DNA of 57,801 nucleotides from an uncultured Clostridia bacterium. GTDB lineage: Bacteria > Bacillota > Clostridia > Christensenellales > Aristaeellaceae. This document shows, in pieces, positions 39,814 through 48,739 of this stretch; the first letter of the stretch is position 1; the number at the start of each line of letters is the position of its first letter. Where the stretch lies: assembly GCA_946408995.1 (NCBI GenBank), contig CAMJUL010000016.1, positions 1-57,801 on the forward strand. Direction: 5' to 3'. The notes below the pieces were generated by a model. The model was not told the DNA's origin, did no database searches, and saw nothing but the letters and a program-made list of their open reading frames with translations. A program made the position numbers and the translations under genes.

Positions 39814-42279
39814 ATGGCAGAAGCGCATGTATCCCAGACCGCTTTTTGGACCCCGCGCCCCCAAAGAAAAGGGGACGCGGGCGTTTTCGCACGGATGGAC
39901 CATCTGGGCGGTCTGTCCGGCAGGGCCTTTTTAGCCCGCTATGCCGACGGAGCCCTTCTGCTGGACAAACGCGTGCCCAATCCGGACGAGACCCAGCTTC
40001 GCCATTTCCGCCAGGTCCTTGGGAGCCCTGCGGTGCCGGACCGGGCTGAAATCGTCCGGCAGCTGACCCGGTGGCTGCCCGCCCTTCCGGAAAAGAGCCG
40101 TGTCCGCTGCGCGGATGCCCTGGACGCTCTCCTGAAAGAGCAGCGGCTTCTGGGTCCCTCCCCCGCCATGCTTGCCAACCTGTACGTCAAACTGATGTGC
40201 TGGCTCTATTACCAGACGGGCGCCCTTCTCCAAAAACTGGAGGGATCCATCGTCCCCCGTGTTTTGTTCCTGGGGGTCCCCGGCGGGCATGAGATGCTTT
40301 TCCTTCGCCTCCTGAACCGCCTTGGGGCGGACGTCCTCCTGCTTCTGCCAGACCCCGCTATCCAGAGTGATCTCCTGCCCCTGCTGGAAATGCCGGAGGG
40401 GGCCTTCCCCGCGGATTTCAGCGTCCGCGACCTGATACGGCCCCTCCGGGACAAGGCCGCCCCTCCCCTCAACCGGGCCCAGGTTCCCGGCGCCTCCCCC
40501 GGGAAAGCATCCGCCAAAGAGGCCTTCCGTACCGGCGCTCCGGCCAAGAGCGTCCCGTCTTTCCCTGCGCCCGGCACGCCCGCGGTCCGCTCCGCATCCC
40601 CCAAGGCTGCTTCGGCCAAAGGCGGCTCCCCTTCCGTGCCGCCAAAGGACGTTCCGGGCGCCCTGCAGGCACGACCCGTGTTCTCTCGCCGCACCCCGGA
40701 AACCTATTTCGAGCCTCCCCTGCGCCGGCCCTGCACCAATGCCTGGCTCAAAAAGGCCGAACCCCAGCAGGTCCTGGAGCCCCTGCCCGACCGGGGGAGC
40801 GACCCTTCCCTGTATTACAACGCCTTTCTCCGGGTGGAGGGCGCGGAGGATAAAACCACCTACCAGAGCTGCCTCATGGCCTTTGCCGCCGCCCTTCAGC
40901 GGACCGGACGGCGCTTTTCCGTCGTCAACGGGTCCTTCGGTACGCCTGATCCGGACGAGATCCGCAAGATCCGCCGCCATCCCTATCGGACCGTGGATGA
41001 ATTGATCATCGACCAGGCCATGAACCTGCCTCTGGGCCTTCCCGGTGAATTGGAGCGGGAGCTTCAGGCCGCCTTCGTGCATATCCTTCGGGAAGCCTCC
41101 CGGGAGGAAACCTCCCTGCCCCGGCTGACCTCCGCCGCGGTCCTCCTGCACTGCAAGCTTCGTCCTGTTCTGAAGGACCTCTTCCCCGTCTGGAAGGAGA
41201 CGGATCTGCCCTGCCTGATCCACATGGGCGCCTGCAGAGACCCCAACGACGCGCTGCTCCTGCGCCTGCTGGCCTGCCTGCCCGTGGACGTTGTGATCTT
41301 CGCGCCCAACCTCGACCTACCCTGCCTCCTCCGCGATCCGCTGCTTTTGGATATCCGGTACGCCAAATCCCTGCCGGACATGGCCTTCCCCCTTGGCGAC
41401 GGACCCCTGCAGGTGCGCACGGTGGCCTCCCATGCCGAAGAGGAGCTCAACGGCATGCTTTATAACGGAGCCGGCCTGTACCGGCCCAGGCAGTTCGCCA
41501 AGGCGGACACGGTCATTCTTCAGTCCACCGCAGACGAGATCCGCCTTCTATGGGAGCAGGAGCTGCGTTTCCGGACCGGTTTTTCCTCTGAAAACGGGCA
41601 CGTCACTCTGCCGGTTTTCTTTGCCAAGCTCAGCGGTGTCCCGGACCGGCTGGAATCCTATTGGCAGGAGATCAAATCCCTTTCCTCCGCCGAACAGACC
41701 TTCTTTATCCGATCCCTTCCCTGCCTTGCGCCCGGCGAGGGAGCCTCCATGATGGCCCTTGCCAAAAAAGCCCTTCGGGGCGGAAAGCTGGACCGCTCCG
41801 CCCTGCGGGGGGACCGGGCTTATCCCTACGCTTTCCTTCGGGAGGAAGTCCAGGAGCACCTTCTGGACAAACTCCAGCTCCTCCTGGAGCGCAGGCTGAT
41901 CCGGGGCATCGGGGTCAACGGCGCCGAGTACAAGGCGACCGCCGTGGCCCTTTCCCTCCGCAAGGAGATCCTTCGTGCGCTTCAGGGGTTTGATTTTACA
42001 AAAAAGAACCCCAAAATGCTGGTGTATGCCCCCGGAGACGCTGCGCCCTCTCCGGAGGATGCCATCTTGCTAACGCTAATGAACCTGTGCGGGTTTGACG
42101 TGGTGCTCTTTGTTCCCACCGGTTACCAGACCGTGGAGAGGTACCTGGACGGCATTTCACCGGTGGAACACCAGTTGGGCGCCTATCGTTATGACCTTGC
42201 GCTTCCGGACCTGGACGCCGTCGGATCGCCAGGCGGCGTACTTTCCCTATTGGGCAACCTGTTTAAAAGGGGGAAATGA
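39814..42279 (+). CDS. YceG-like protein of toxic-anion resistance clusters
   Basis: Soluble protein of 821 aa resembling Bacillus YceG, which is found with TerD and TelA genes. The N-terminal third (to about 200) and the C-terminal two-thirds (from about 300) look folded and are joined by a Pro/Ala/Ser-rich linker (about 210-290) that is likely disordered. Recurrent LVYAPGD / VIFAPN / LFLGVPGG segments followed by hydrophobic strands suggest Rossmann-like repeats. No catalytic motif that I can name. YceG relatives average about 540 aa, so this one is longer, mainly through the linker and N terminus. Its stop overlaps the TelA gene's first possible start. Confidence 0.8.
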   Translation: MAEAHVSQTAFWTPRPQRKGDAGVFARMDHLGGLSGRAFLARYADGALLLDKRVPNPDETQLRHFRQVLGSPAVPDRAEIVRQLTRWLPALPEKSRVRCADALDALLKEQRLLGPSPAMLANLYVKLMCWLYYQTGALLQKLEGSIVPRVLFLGVPGGHEMLFLRLLNRLGADVLLLLPDPAIQSDLLPLLEMPEGAFPADFSVRDLIRPLRDKAAPPLNRAQVPGASPGKASAKEAFRTGAPAKSVPSFPAPGTPAVRSASPKAASAKGGSPSVPPKDVPGALQARPVFSRRTPETYFEPPLRRPCTNAWLKKAEPQQVLEPLPDRGSDPSLYYNAFLRVEGAEDKTTYQSCLMAFAAALQRTGRRFSVVNGSFGTPDPDEIRKIRRHPYRTVDELIIDQAMNLPLGLPGELERELQAAFVHILREASREETSLPRLTSAAVLLHCKLRPVLKDLFPVWKETDLPCLIHMGACRDPNDALLLRLLACLPVDVVIFAPNLDLPCLLRDPLLLDIRYAKSLPDMAFPLGDGPLQVRTVASHAEEELNGMLYNGAGLYRPRQFAKADTVILQSTADEIRLLWEQELRFRTGFSSENGHVTLPVFFAKLSGVPDRLESYWQEIKSLSSAEQTFFIRSLPCLAPGEGASMMALAKKALRGGKLDRSALRGDRAYPYAFLREEVQEHLLDKLQLLLERRLIRGIGVNGAEYKATAVALSLRKEILRALQGFDFTKKNPKMLVYAPGDAAPSPEDAILLTLMNLCGFDVVLFVPTGYQTVERYLDGISPVEHQLGAYRYDLALPDLDAVGSPGGVLSLLGNLFKRGK

Positions 42280-42281
42280 CC

Positions 42282-43427
42282 ATGGCCATCCAATTTGACC
42301 GGCCCGCCCGGCAGACCGAATCCGCCCCAAAGCTGACCCTGCCCCTTCCCCCTGAGGAAGCGGCGGATCCCAAGCCCTACGACATCCAGGCCGACCGCAC
42401 CGCGGTGGAGCAGGCATTGCTCGATTCCCCGGAGATCGAAGAGCTGACCTCTTTGCTGGACGTCAACGACCTATCCACCATCACCCAGTTCGGCGCCCAA
42501 ACTGCCATGGACCTTTCCAAGGCCTCGGATACCGTTCTCAAGTCCATGAGCATGACCCAGCCGGATGAAACCAGCAGGATGCTGCGGGAACTGAGCCGCA
42601 TTATGGACCAGTTCAGGATGGACGAACTCAGCGACAATCCGGGTTTGCTGGGAAAGCTTTTGGGTACCGCGCGAAAGAAGCTGGACCAGATCCTGGCAAA
42701 ATACAACACCATGGGCGGCGAAGTGGACCGCATCTATGTGGAGCTTCGCCAATACGAACAGCAGATCCGCGACAGCAACACCCATCTGGAGTCCATGTTC
42801 AACGCCAATGTGGATTACTACCACCAGCTGGTCAAATACATCGTGGCGGGGGAACGGGGCTGTCAGGAGATCCGGTCCTATCTGGACCAGCGCCGGGCAG
42901 ACATGGCAGCCACCGGCGACCAGTCCATCCTGTTCGAGATCCAGACCCTCGAGCAGGCGCTGCAGCTCCTGGAGCAGCGGGTACAGGACCTTCGCACCGC
43001 GGAAATGGTGGCCCTTCAGTCCATCCCCATGCTGCGCACCATGGAGTTTTCAAACGTCAACCTGGTGCGCAAAATCAATTCCGCCTTCATCGTCACCCTG
43101 CCTGTCTTCAAGCAGGCCCTGGCCCAGGCCATTATGCTCAAGCGCCAGCGCATCCAGGCGGAAGCCATCAGCGCCCTGGACCAGCGCACCAACGAGCTGC
43201 TGCTTAAAAACGCCCGCAACGTTACCGAGCAGGCCAAGCTGACCGCCCGTCTCGCTTCCGGCAGCTCCATCAAAGCAGACACCCTGGAGAGCACCTGGCG
43301 CACCATCTGCAGCGGGATCGACGAGACCCGACGCATCCAGGAGCAGGCCATGCGCCAGCGGGATGAGGACAAGGCCAAGCTGGAGCGCATCCAGGGCGAA
43401 TACATGCGCCGTATTTCCGCAAAATAA
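42282..43427 (+). CDS. telA: TelA/YceH toxic anion resistance protein
   Basis: Largely helical cytosolic protein of 381 aa of the TelA (KlaA/YceH) family. It contains the family blocks NDLSTITQFGAQTAMDLSK, FRMDELS and ELRQYEQQIRDSNTHLE, and a long helical C terminus with coiled-coil character ending in Lys/Arg. The family is linked to tellurite and other toxic-anion resistance and to cell-envelope antimicrobial tolerance; biochemical action is unknown. The ATG at 42282 is eight bases after GGGGG; an ATG six bases earlier overlaps the YceG stop but is too close to that site. YceG and TelA side by side reproduce the order seen in Bacillus. Confidence 0.9.
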   Translation: MAIQFDRPARQTESAPKLTLPLPPEEAADPKPYDIQADRTAVEQALLDSPEIEELTSLLDVNDLSTITQFGAQTAMDLSKASDTVLKSMSMTQPDETSRMLRELSRIMDQFRMDELSDNPGLLGKLLGTARKKLDQILAKYNTMGGEVDRIYVELRQYEQQIRDSNTHLESMFNANVDYYHQLVKYIVAGERGCQEIRSYLDQRRADMAATGDQSILFEIQTLEQALQLLEQRVQDLRTAEMVALQSIPMLRTMEFSNVNLVRKINSAFIVTLPVFKQALAQAIMLKRQRIQAEAISALDQRTNELLLKNARNVTEQAKLTARLASGSSIKADTLESTWRTICSGIDETRRIQEQAMRQRDEDKAKLERIQGEYMRRISAK

Positions 43428-43448
43428 CCGACCAAGGAAGGCGACCCC

Positions 43449-43961
43449 ATGGAAATGAAATACTGCATGGCCTGCGGCACCCTTTTGACAGAAAAATACC
43501 TGCCCTCGGAAAACGCTTTCATCCCCTTTTGCCCGAACTGCGCAGATTTCCGCTTCCCCGTATTCTCCACCGCGGTCAGCATGGTGGTGCTTTCCCCTGC
43601 CCGCGACAAGTACCTGCTCATCCGCCAGTACGGACGGCCCTTTTTTGTGCTGACCGCGGGATACGTCAACCGGGGAGAGGACGCCGAACACGCCGTCCGC
43701 AGGGAAATCATGGAGGAGCTGGGCCTGTCCGTCCGCTCCGTCCGCTTCAACCACAGCCATTATTTTGCCCCATCCAACACCCTGATGCTCAACTTCACCG
43801 CCGTAGCGGCCGACGAGGCCGTCCGCCCCAACGGGGAGGTGGACGATTGGCGATGGTTCCGCGAAGACGAGGCCCGGAAAAACATCCGCCCGGACTCCCT
43901 TGCCCAGGCGTTTTTGGAAGGATACATTACCGGCACCTATCCCTGGAAGGAAGATCTTTGA
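43449..43961 (+). CDS. Nudix hydrolase with N-terminal zinc ribbon
   Basis: Cytosolic pyrophosphohydrolase of 170 aa. A zinc ribbon (CMACG ... CPNC, residues about 6-33) precedes a Nudix domain with a complete Nudix box: G-x5-E-x7-REIMEELGL (about 71-95). The layout resembles NudC-type NADH/NAD-RNA-cap pyrophosphatases, though it lacks the SQPWPFPxS signature, so substrate is open. It starts 21 bp after the TelA gene behind AAGGAAGG and seems to be in the same transcript. Confidence 0.88.
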   Translation: MEMKYCMACGTLLTEKYLPSENAFIPFCPNCADFRFPVFSTAVSMVVLSPARDKYLLIRQYGRPFFVLTAGYVNRGEDAEHAVRREIMEELGLSVRSVRFNHSHYFAPSNTLMLNFTAVAADEAVRPNGEVDDWRWFREDEARKNIRPDSLAQAFLEGYITGTYPWKEDL

Positions 43962-43990
43962 AGAAAACAGCGTCAGGAGGCGCCAAGGAA

Positions 43991-44647
43991 GTGTTCAGCA
44001 AATACGATCAAAAACTTGTCTCCCTGACCGATGACCGGGGAAATTCCTTCACGGGAAAGGCCTCCCCTTTTACCGCGGAATACGGGCTGCGGGAATACGG
44101 CATCGGGGAAGACGGCATCCTGCTCGGCCGCCGCCCCTTCTTCGCAAGCCGGATCTCCGCCGTTGCCCTTCTGCCCACCTATGAGGAAGCGCTCTCCGAC
44201 ATTCCCTTGGGACGGTACCGCCATTTTAAGGGAAAGGATTATGAAGTCCTCGCCATCGCCCGGCATTCGGAGACCGGGGAGGTCCTGGTCGTATACAAAG
44301 CGCTGTACGGGGACGGCGGAATTTGGTGCCGCCCCGCGTCCATGTGGAACGAAAGGGTCGAGCGGAACGGAAAGACCTTTCAGCGCTTCTGCCGCCTTGA
44401 ACGGATAGAGCGTGTGGAAAAATACGAACGGCTGCTGGAGGAAGTGCAGGCCCGGCCGGACCCGGAGAAGCTGGCGGCGCTCGAGGCTTATTATACCTCG
44501 AGCGCCTGGCGGGAGGACTATGAGGCCGATGAACGGGGGGAGTTCCCGCCGGACCTCAAGCGCGGCGTGCTGTCCCAGGATACGCTGTATGATCTGCTGG
44601 AAGCGCAGGCCGGACATCGCCCGGAGGGAGGCCACTCCCCCGTCTGA
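43991..44647 (+). CDS. DUF1653 - DUF4298 two-domain protein
   Basis: Protein of 218 aa. Residues about 75-135 match DUF1653 (GRYRHFKGKDYEVLAIARHS ... WCRPASMWNERV), a small SH3-like domain of unknown role. The C terminus (about 145-210) matches DUF4298 (RVEKYERLLEEVQ ... DDYEADERGEFP-type block with LKRGVLSQDTLYDLLE). The start is the GTG at 43991 behind AGGAGG; the open frame continues upstream through the Nudix gene, but that is a shadow. It ends the plus-strand unit about 100 bp before a terminator. Function unknown. Confidence 0.72.
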   Translation: MFSKYDQKLVSLTDDRGNSFTGKASPFTAEYGLREYGIGEDGILLGRRPFFASRISAVALLPTYEEALSDIPLGRYRHFKGKDYEVLAIARHSETGEVLVVYKALYGDGGIWCRPASMWNERVERNGKTFQRFCRLERIERVEKYERLLEEVQARPDPEKLAALEAYYTSSAWREDYEADERGEFPPDLKRGVLSQDTLYDLLEAQAGHRPEGGHSPV

Positions 44648-44747
44648 CGTACGCTTAGACAGCTTTACGGCTCCATTCCGCTCACGGAACAGGAAAGATT
44701 GGTCCTGTGGAACCTACGGATAAACGGATCCATCCGCCTTTGCCAAT

Positions 44748-44802
44748 AAGACCACCCCCTGCCGCTTTTGAGGTTCAAAGCGCGCAAGGGGTGGTCTTTC
44801 TT
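44748..44802 (+). terminator. Terminator of the Ter/TelA/Nudix unit
   Basis: An 11-base perfect stem (44748-44758 with 44788-44798) with a long loop is followed by TCTTC. It lies between the convergent DUF1653 and serine dehydratase genes and could serve both strands; the T run is modest. Confidence 0.6.
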
Positions 44803-44873
44803 CATCGTCTGCAAACGGGGACCAGGCCATAGAAGGGACAAAGCGCCTGCGCACAGGCAAAACGCGGGGGCCT

Positions 44874-46070
44874 TCAGGACCCGGAATAGATCTCCGCCAA
44901 TCCCCCGTGGGAGGTTTCGCGGTATTTTTCATTCATGTCCCTGCCGGTGCGGTACATGGTGGCAACCACCTCATCAAAGGAGATCTTTCGCGTGGCGTAC
45001 AGGAACCGCGACAGGTTGACGGAACTGATGGCCCGCATCGCGGCGACGGCGTTGCGCTCAATGCAGGGGATCTGCACAAGCCCCTTCACCGGGTCGCAGG
45101 TCAGCCCCAGGTTATGCTCCATGGCGATCTCGGCCGCATACTCGATCTGGTCAATGTTCAAACCGTACAGGGATGCCAGCGCCGCCGCGGTCATGGAACA
45201 GGCACTGCCGATCTCCGCCTGACAGCCGCACTCCGCGCCGGAGATGGAGGCGTTTGTGCGGATCACATTGCCGATCAGGCCCGCCACCGCAAGCGCGTCC
45301 AGGATCTCCTCTTCCGGAAACCCCCGGTCTGCGTGCATGTAATAGAGGACCGAGGGAAGAACGCCGCAGCTGCCGCAGGTGGGCGCCGTGACCACGATAT
45401 GCTCGTCGGCGTTCTCCTCGCTGACCGCGTAGGCGTAGGCGGCGATGACACGGTTCATCGCGACATCGGCGCTCTCATTATAGCAGCGTTTCCTGTACAG
45501 CATGCCGGCCTTCCGCTCGATCCCCAGTCCGCCCGGAAGCGTCCCTGACGCCTCAAGCCCCCTGCGGATGGATTCTTTCATCGCTTCCCAGACCCGTTTG
45601 AGGGTATCCCGCAGCCGGTCGTCTTCCATGCGGCAGATGAACTCAGTCAGCTCAAGGCCGCTCCGCTTGCATTCGTTGAGGATCTCCGTAAAATCCCGCT
45701 GGGGATAGACCTGGAGCTCGTCCTCCGAGGGCTCCCCTTCGATACGGATAGAGCCGCCGCCGATGCTGAAGATGCGTTCCGCCCCCAGCCTTCTGCCTTC
45801 CCTGAAGGCCTCAAACAGCATGGTGTTCGGGTGCGGCAGGTCCTGTTCCTCCCGGTCAAACACCACCTGCGCCCCCGGCAGGGCGGATCGGATCGCCTTT
45901 CCGGTGCCGTGCCCCTCGCCCGTGAATGCGAGGGAACCGAAAAGCGTGACCTTGTACGCGTCCGCCTCAGGCCACCGCTGCCCGAAGACCTGGGCGGCGT
46001 GGTAAGGGCCGACCGTATGGGAACTGGACGGCCCATTGCCGATTTTGAATACGCTCTTGATGGTTTTCAT
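44874..46070 (-). CDS. sdaA: L-serine ammonia-lyase, Fe-S dependent, single chain
   Basis: Enzyme of 398 aa that converts L-serine to pyruvate and ammonia using a [4Fe-4S] cluster. The N-terminal beta-type domain has GNGPSSSHTVGP and FGSLAFTGEGHGTGKA; the C-terminal alpha-type domain has APTCGSCGVLPS, ISGAECGCQAEIGSACSM and TCDPVKGLVQIPC with the cluster cysteines. Firmicutes often encode the two parts as separate SdaAB and SdaAA genes; here they are one chain. The ATG at 46070 follows AAGGAA. It lies downstream of the GH2 gene by about 147 bp, on the same strand, but no functional link is evident. Confidence 0.93.
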   Translation of the reverse strand: MKTIKSVFKIGNGPSSSHTVGPYHAAQVFGQRWPEADAYKVTLFGSLAFTGEGHGTGKAIRSALPGAQVVFDREEQDLPHPNTMLFEAFREGRRLGAERIFSIGGGSIRIEGEPSEDELQVYPQRDFTEILNECKRSGLELTEFICRMEDDRLRDTLKRVWEAMKESIRRGLEASGTLPGGLGIERKAGMLYRKRCYNESADVAMNRVIAAYAYAVSEENADEHIVVTAPTCGSCGVLPSVLYYMHADRGFPEEEILDALAVAGLIGNVIRTNASISGAECGCQAEIGSACSMTAAALASLYGLNIDQIEYAAEIAMEHNLGLTCDPVKGLVQIPCIERNAVAAMRAISSVNLSRFLYATRKISFDEVVATMYRTGRDMNEKYRETSHGGLAEIYSGS

Positions 46071-46217
46071 GCGTTTCCTTCCATTTTTAAGCCAAATCTC
46101 CTGACAAATGCGCCCAGCGTACCCTGACCGCGGGCCCATTCACGCCTTTTGCCGGGCAAAGCCCGCCGCCCGTTCCTTCGTCCCAAATCCGCTTCTGTCC
46201 GGTCTGTATTCCTTTGG

Positions 46218-48725
46218 TTACGGATTCACCGGCAGCCTGAGCTCCGCCCCGCCGAGGCCCTCGGCGGTCACCTTCAGGAGGGCTTCGCCCGCCTCACAGC
46301 CCGCGCGCAGCACGGCCAGCGCCCTGCCCTGCCAGCTGGTAAAGCGTCCCTCAGCGTAGTTTTCTTCCGTTATGGGTCTGCCGCTTCCAAAGCCCAACAG
46401 CTCGGCGGCGCCGGAGACTTCAGCCTTCAAAACCACATCGGCGTCCGGAACGACGCTGCCGTTCTCATCCAGCAGTTCCGCGTTCACATAGCACAGGGAT
46501 TCCCCATCCGCCTTCAGGGCCTCTGTTTCTGCAGTCAGACGAACGGAAACCGGCCTGCCGGTGGTTTTCAGCGTCACACGGGAGCATTCCCTCCCGCTGC
46601 GGAAACTTACGGCCTCCAAAGTGCCGGGGGCATACACCGTCTCAAACACAAACGTCAGCGGCATCCCGTGGATAAGCGCTTCGCCTGCCTTCTTTCGGCC
46701 CTGGCTGACGCCGTTCACGATCAGTTCCGCCTCCTCCGCGCCGCTGAACACAACGACCCGGACGGGCTTCCCCTCCTGTCCCCTCCAGTTCCAGCGGTGC
46801 CATACGCCAGGAAAACCCCAGTTGGACAGGGTCTCCACCTTGTCAAAGACGGCGGGGTCATACGTGAACAGGGCCGTTTCCCCGCTTCCCCATACGATGC
46901 GGCGGTATACCCCCTGGGGCCGGATGGCGCCTGTGATGTCAAAATCCGCGTCGTTGGCGGTCCGCCAGGGAAAGACCGAAGCCTCCCCCCAGGGATTGCC
47001 GATGTTTGGATCCCCAGGCTCGTAGAAGGTGGCTTTGCCGATGCCCGCCTCGCCGATATAATCCCAGGCTGTCCAGGTGAAGTCGCCGATGACCCAGGGC
47101 GTTTTTTCGATCATCGGCCAATGGACGCCGATCTCCTTGGGGAAGTTCTCACTGCCAAGGATCACCCGTTCCGGAAACAGGATATGATCTTGTTCGTACC
47201 TGTCCTCCAGGTAATTGTAGCCCACCACATCCAGGCCGTTGGCAAAGGCCTCCGTGTACGTTTCCCAAAGCAGGTCCTTCCCGCCCCCGACATCCGCGTT
47301 CTGGAGCCCGCCGGCGGGGGCCTCCTGCTCTTTCTCCATCTGGCCGGCCATCAGGTCATCATCCAGCCCGTTCCAGAAGGAACAGATCCCGTTGGAGACA
47401 GGGCGGCTTGGATCCAGAGCACGAATCGTCTCCGCCAGACGGGTGGCCCAGACATACCCGTTATTGAGGCCCGCACGTTCGGTGATCTCGTTCCCCGTGG
47501 ACCAGAGGATCACGCAGGGATGGCATCGGTCTCGCCTGACGAAGGCCGTCAGATCCTTCTCCCAATCGTCCGCGAAATACTGGCTGTAATCGCCGGGCTG
47601 CTTGCCCATGCCCCACGCGTCAAAAGCTTCGTCAAAAACATACATGCCCAGCCGGTCACAGGCCTCGATCAGGGCCGCGGAGGGCGGATTGTGGGTGGTT
47701 CGGATGGCGTTGAAGCCCACTTCCTTGAGTTTTCTGACTTTCCGGGCTTCCGCGTCATAGACGGACACCGCCCCGATCACGCCGTTGTCATGGTGAAGGC
47801 ACCCGCCCTTGAGCTTGACGGCTTTTCCGTTGATCCGAAGGCCGTGCTTTACGTCGGCCTCCACGGTGCGAATGCCAAAGAGCACGCTGTGGGTATCCTC
47901 GGTGGACGTTTTTGCCCGGATCCAGTGGGTTTTGTAGCTGCCCAGATCCCTGACCGTCGCCTGAAGGCGGTACAGGTTTGGATGCTCCGCGTCCCACAGC
48001 CTGGGGCCCTGCACGGTCAGGGTCATGTGCGCCGTACCGCAGGCCAAGGGCTGTATCTGGGTCAGGGTTTTGCTGGTTTGTATTGTCTCGCCGCTCTTTT
48101 CGTCAGTCAGGGCGAAGGTCACCTCCGCCAGATGGTTTTCCGCGTATTCGTTCCGGATCTCGGCGGATACCCGCAGAAAGGCCGTTTCCGGCGCGCCGTC
48201 CTCGGCGTATTCGATCCCTTTGGTATATCCGGCCAGTCCGCCGAAAGCCATATGCAGCTTCGGCATGTGCGCAATTTCCACCCCCCTGAACAGGCCGGCC
48301 CCGGAATACCAGCGGGAGTTTGGCTGCATGCTGGGGTTCACGGTGATAAAGATCCGGTTTTTCCTGCCCGGGTAAACCAGCGCCGTGATGTCCGCCTCGA
48401 AGGGGGCATAGCCATAGTGCTGGAGCGCCGCCAGGCTGCCGTTCACGTCAACGGTGGCGTTCATCATGGCGCCGTCCAGCCGCAGCACGATCCTCTCCCC
48501 CTCCCAATCGGCGGGAATGTCCAATTCCTTCACATAGTGGGCCACGCCCGCATGATAATAGCCGCTGGCAGCGCCCGAAGGCGCGATGGCATCTACCCGG
48601 CCCGCGATCATATAGTCGTGGGGAAGATGAACCATGCGGTCGCCGTATTCGCCCCTGATGCGCTTGCCGACCTCCATCATGCCCAGGCCAAAGTGCCAGT
48701 CCTGATTGATTTTCACGCTTTTCAT
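46218..48725 (-). CDS. Glycoside hydrolase family 2 (beta-galactosidase type)
   Basis: Cytosolic retaining beta-glycosidase of 835 aa, no signal peptide. The sugar-binding N-terminal domain (DWHFGLG ... VHLPHDYMI) and Ig-like domain lead into the TIM barrel with acid/base Glu413 in STGNEITERAG and nucleophile Glu526 in ILGSENFPKE. A DUF4982-like and a further Ig-like domain (VNAELLDENGSVVPDADV) form the C terminus, typical of beta-galactosidases of gut Firmicutes and Bacteroides. The ATG at 48725 follows AAGGAGG, part of which is the upstream GH78 stop (TAAGGAGG), so the two are an operon. Confidence 0.9.
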   Translation of the reverse strand: MKSVKINQDWHFGLGMMEVGKRIRGEYGDRMVHLPHDYMIAGRVDAIAPSGAASGYYHAGVAHYVKELDIPADWEGERIVLRLDGAMMNATVDVNGSLAALQHYGYAPFEADITALVYPGRKNRIFITVNPSMQPNSRWYSGAGLFRGVEIAHMPKLHMAFGGLAGYTKGIEYAEDGAPETAFLRVSAEIRNEYAENHLAEVTFALTDEKSGETIQTSKTLTQIQPLACGTAHMTLTVQGPRLWDAEHPNLYRLQATVRDLGSYKTHWIRAKTSTEDTHSVLFGIRTVEADVKHGLRINGKAVKLKGGCLHHDNGVIGAVSVYDAEARKVRKLKEVGFNAIRTTHNPPSAALIEACDRLGMYVFDEAFDAWGMGKQPGDYSQYFADDWEKDLTAFVRRDRCHPCVILWSTGNEITERAGLNNGYVWATRLAETIRALDPSRPVSNGICSFWNGLDDDLMAGQMEKEQEAPAGGLQNADVGGGKDLLWETYTEAFANGLDVVGYNYLEDRYEQDHILFPERVILGSENFPKEIGVHWPMIEKTPWVIGDFTWTAWDYIGEAGIGKATFYEPGDPNIGNPWGEASVFPWRTANDADFDITGAIRPQGVYRRIVWGSGETALFTYDPAVFDKVETLSNWGFPGVWHRWNWRGQEGKPVRVVVFSGAEEAELIVNGVSQGRKKAGEALIHGMPLTFVFETVYAPGTLEAVSFRSGRECSRVTLKTTGRPVSVRLTAETEALKADGESLCYVNAELLDENGSVVPDADVVLKAEVSGAAELLGFGSGRPITEENYAEGRFTSWQGRALAVLRAGCEAGEALLKVTAEGLGGAELRLPVNP

Positions 48726-48739
48726 TCCCTGATTCCTCC

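Noticed and set aside
43529-43990. N-terminal extension of the DUF1653 frame through the Nudix gene
   Set aside because: It overlaps a complete Nudix gene in another frame, and a GTG with AGGAGG exists at 43991.
46153-46165. CGGGC-AAA-GCCCG hairpin between sdaA and GH2
   Set aside because: Short stem, three-base loop and no T run on either strand; not enough to call a terminator.
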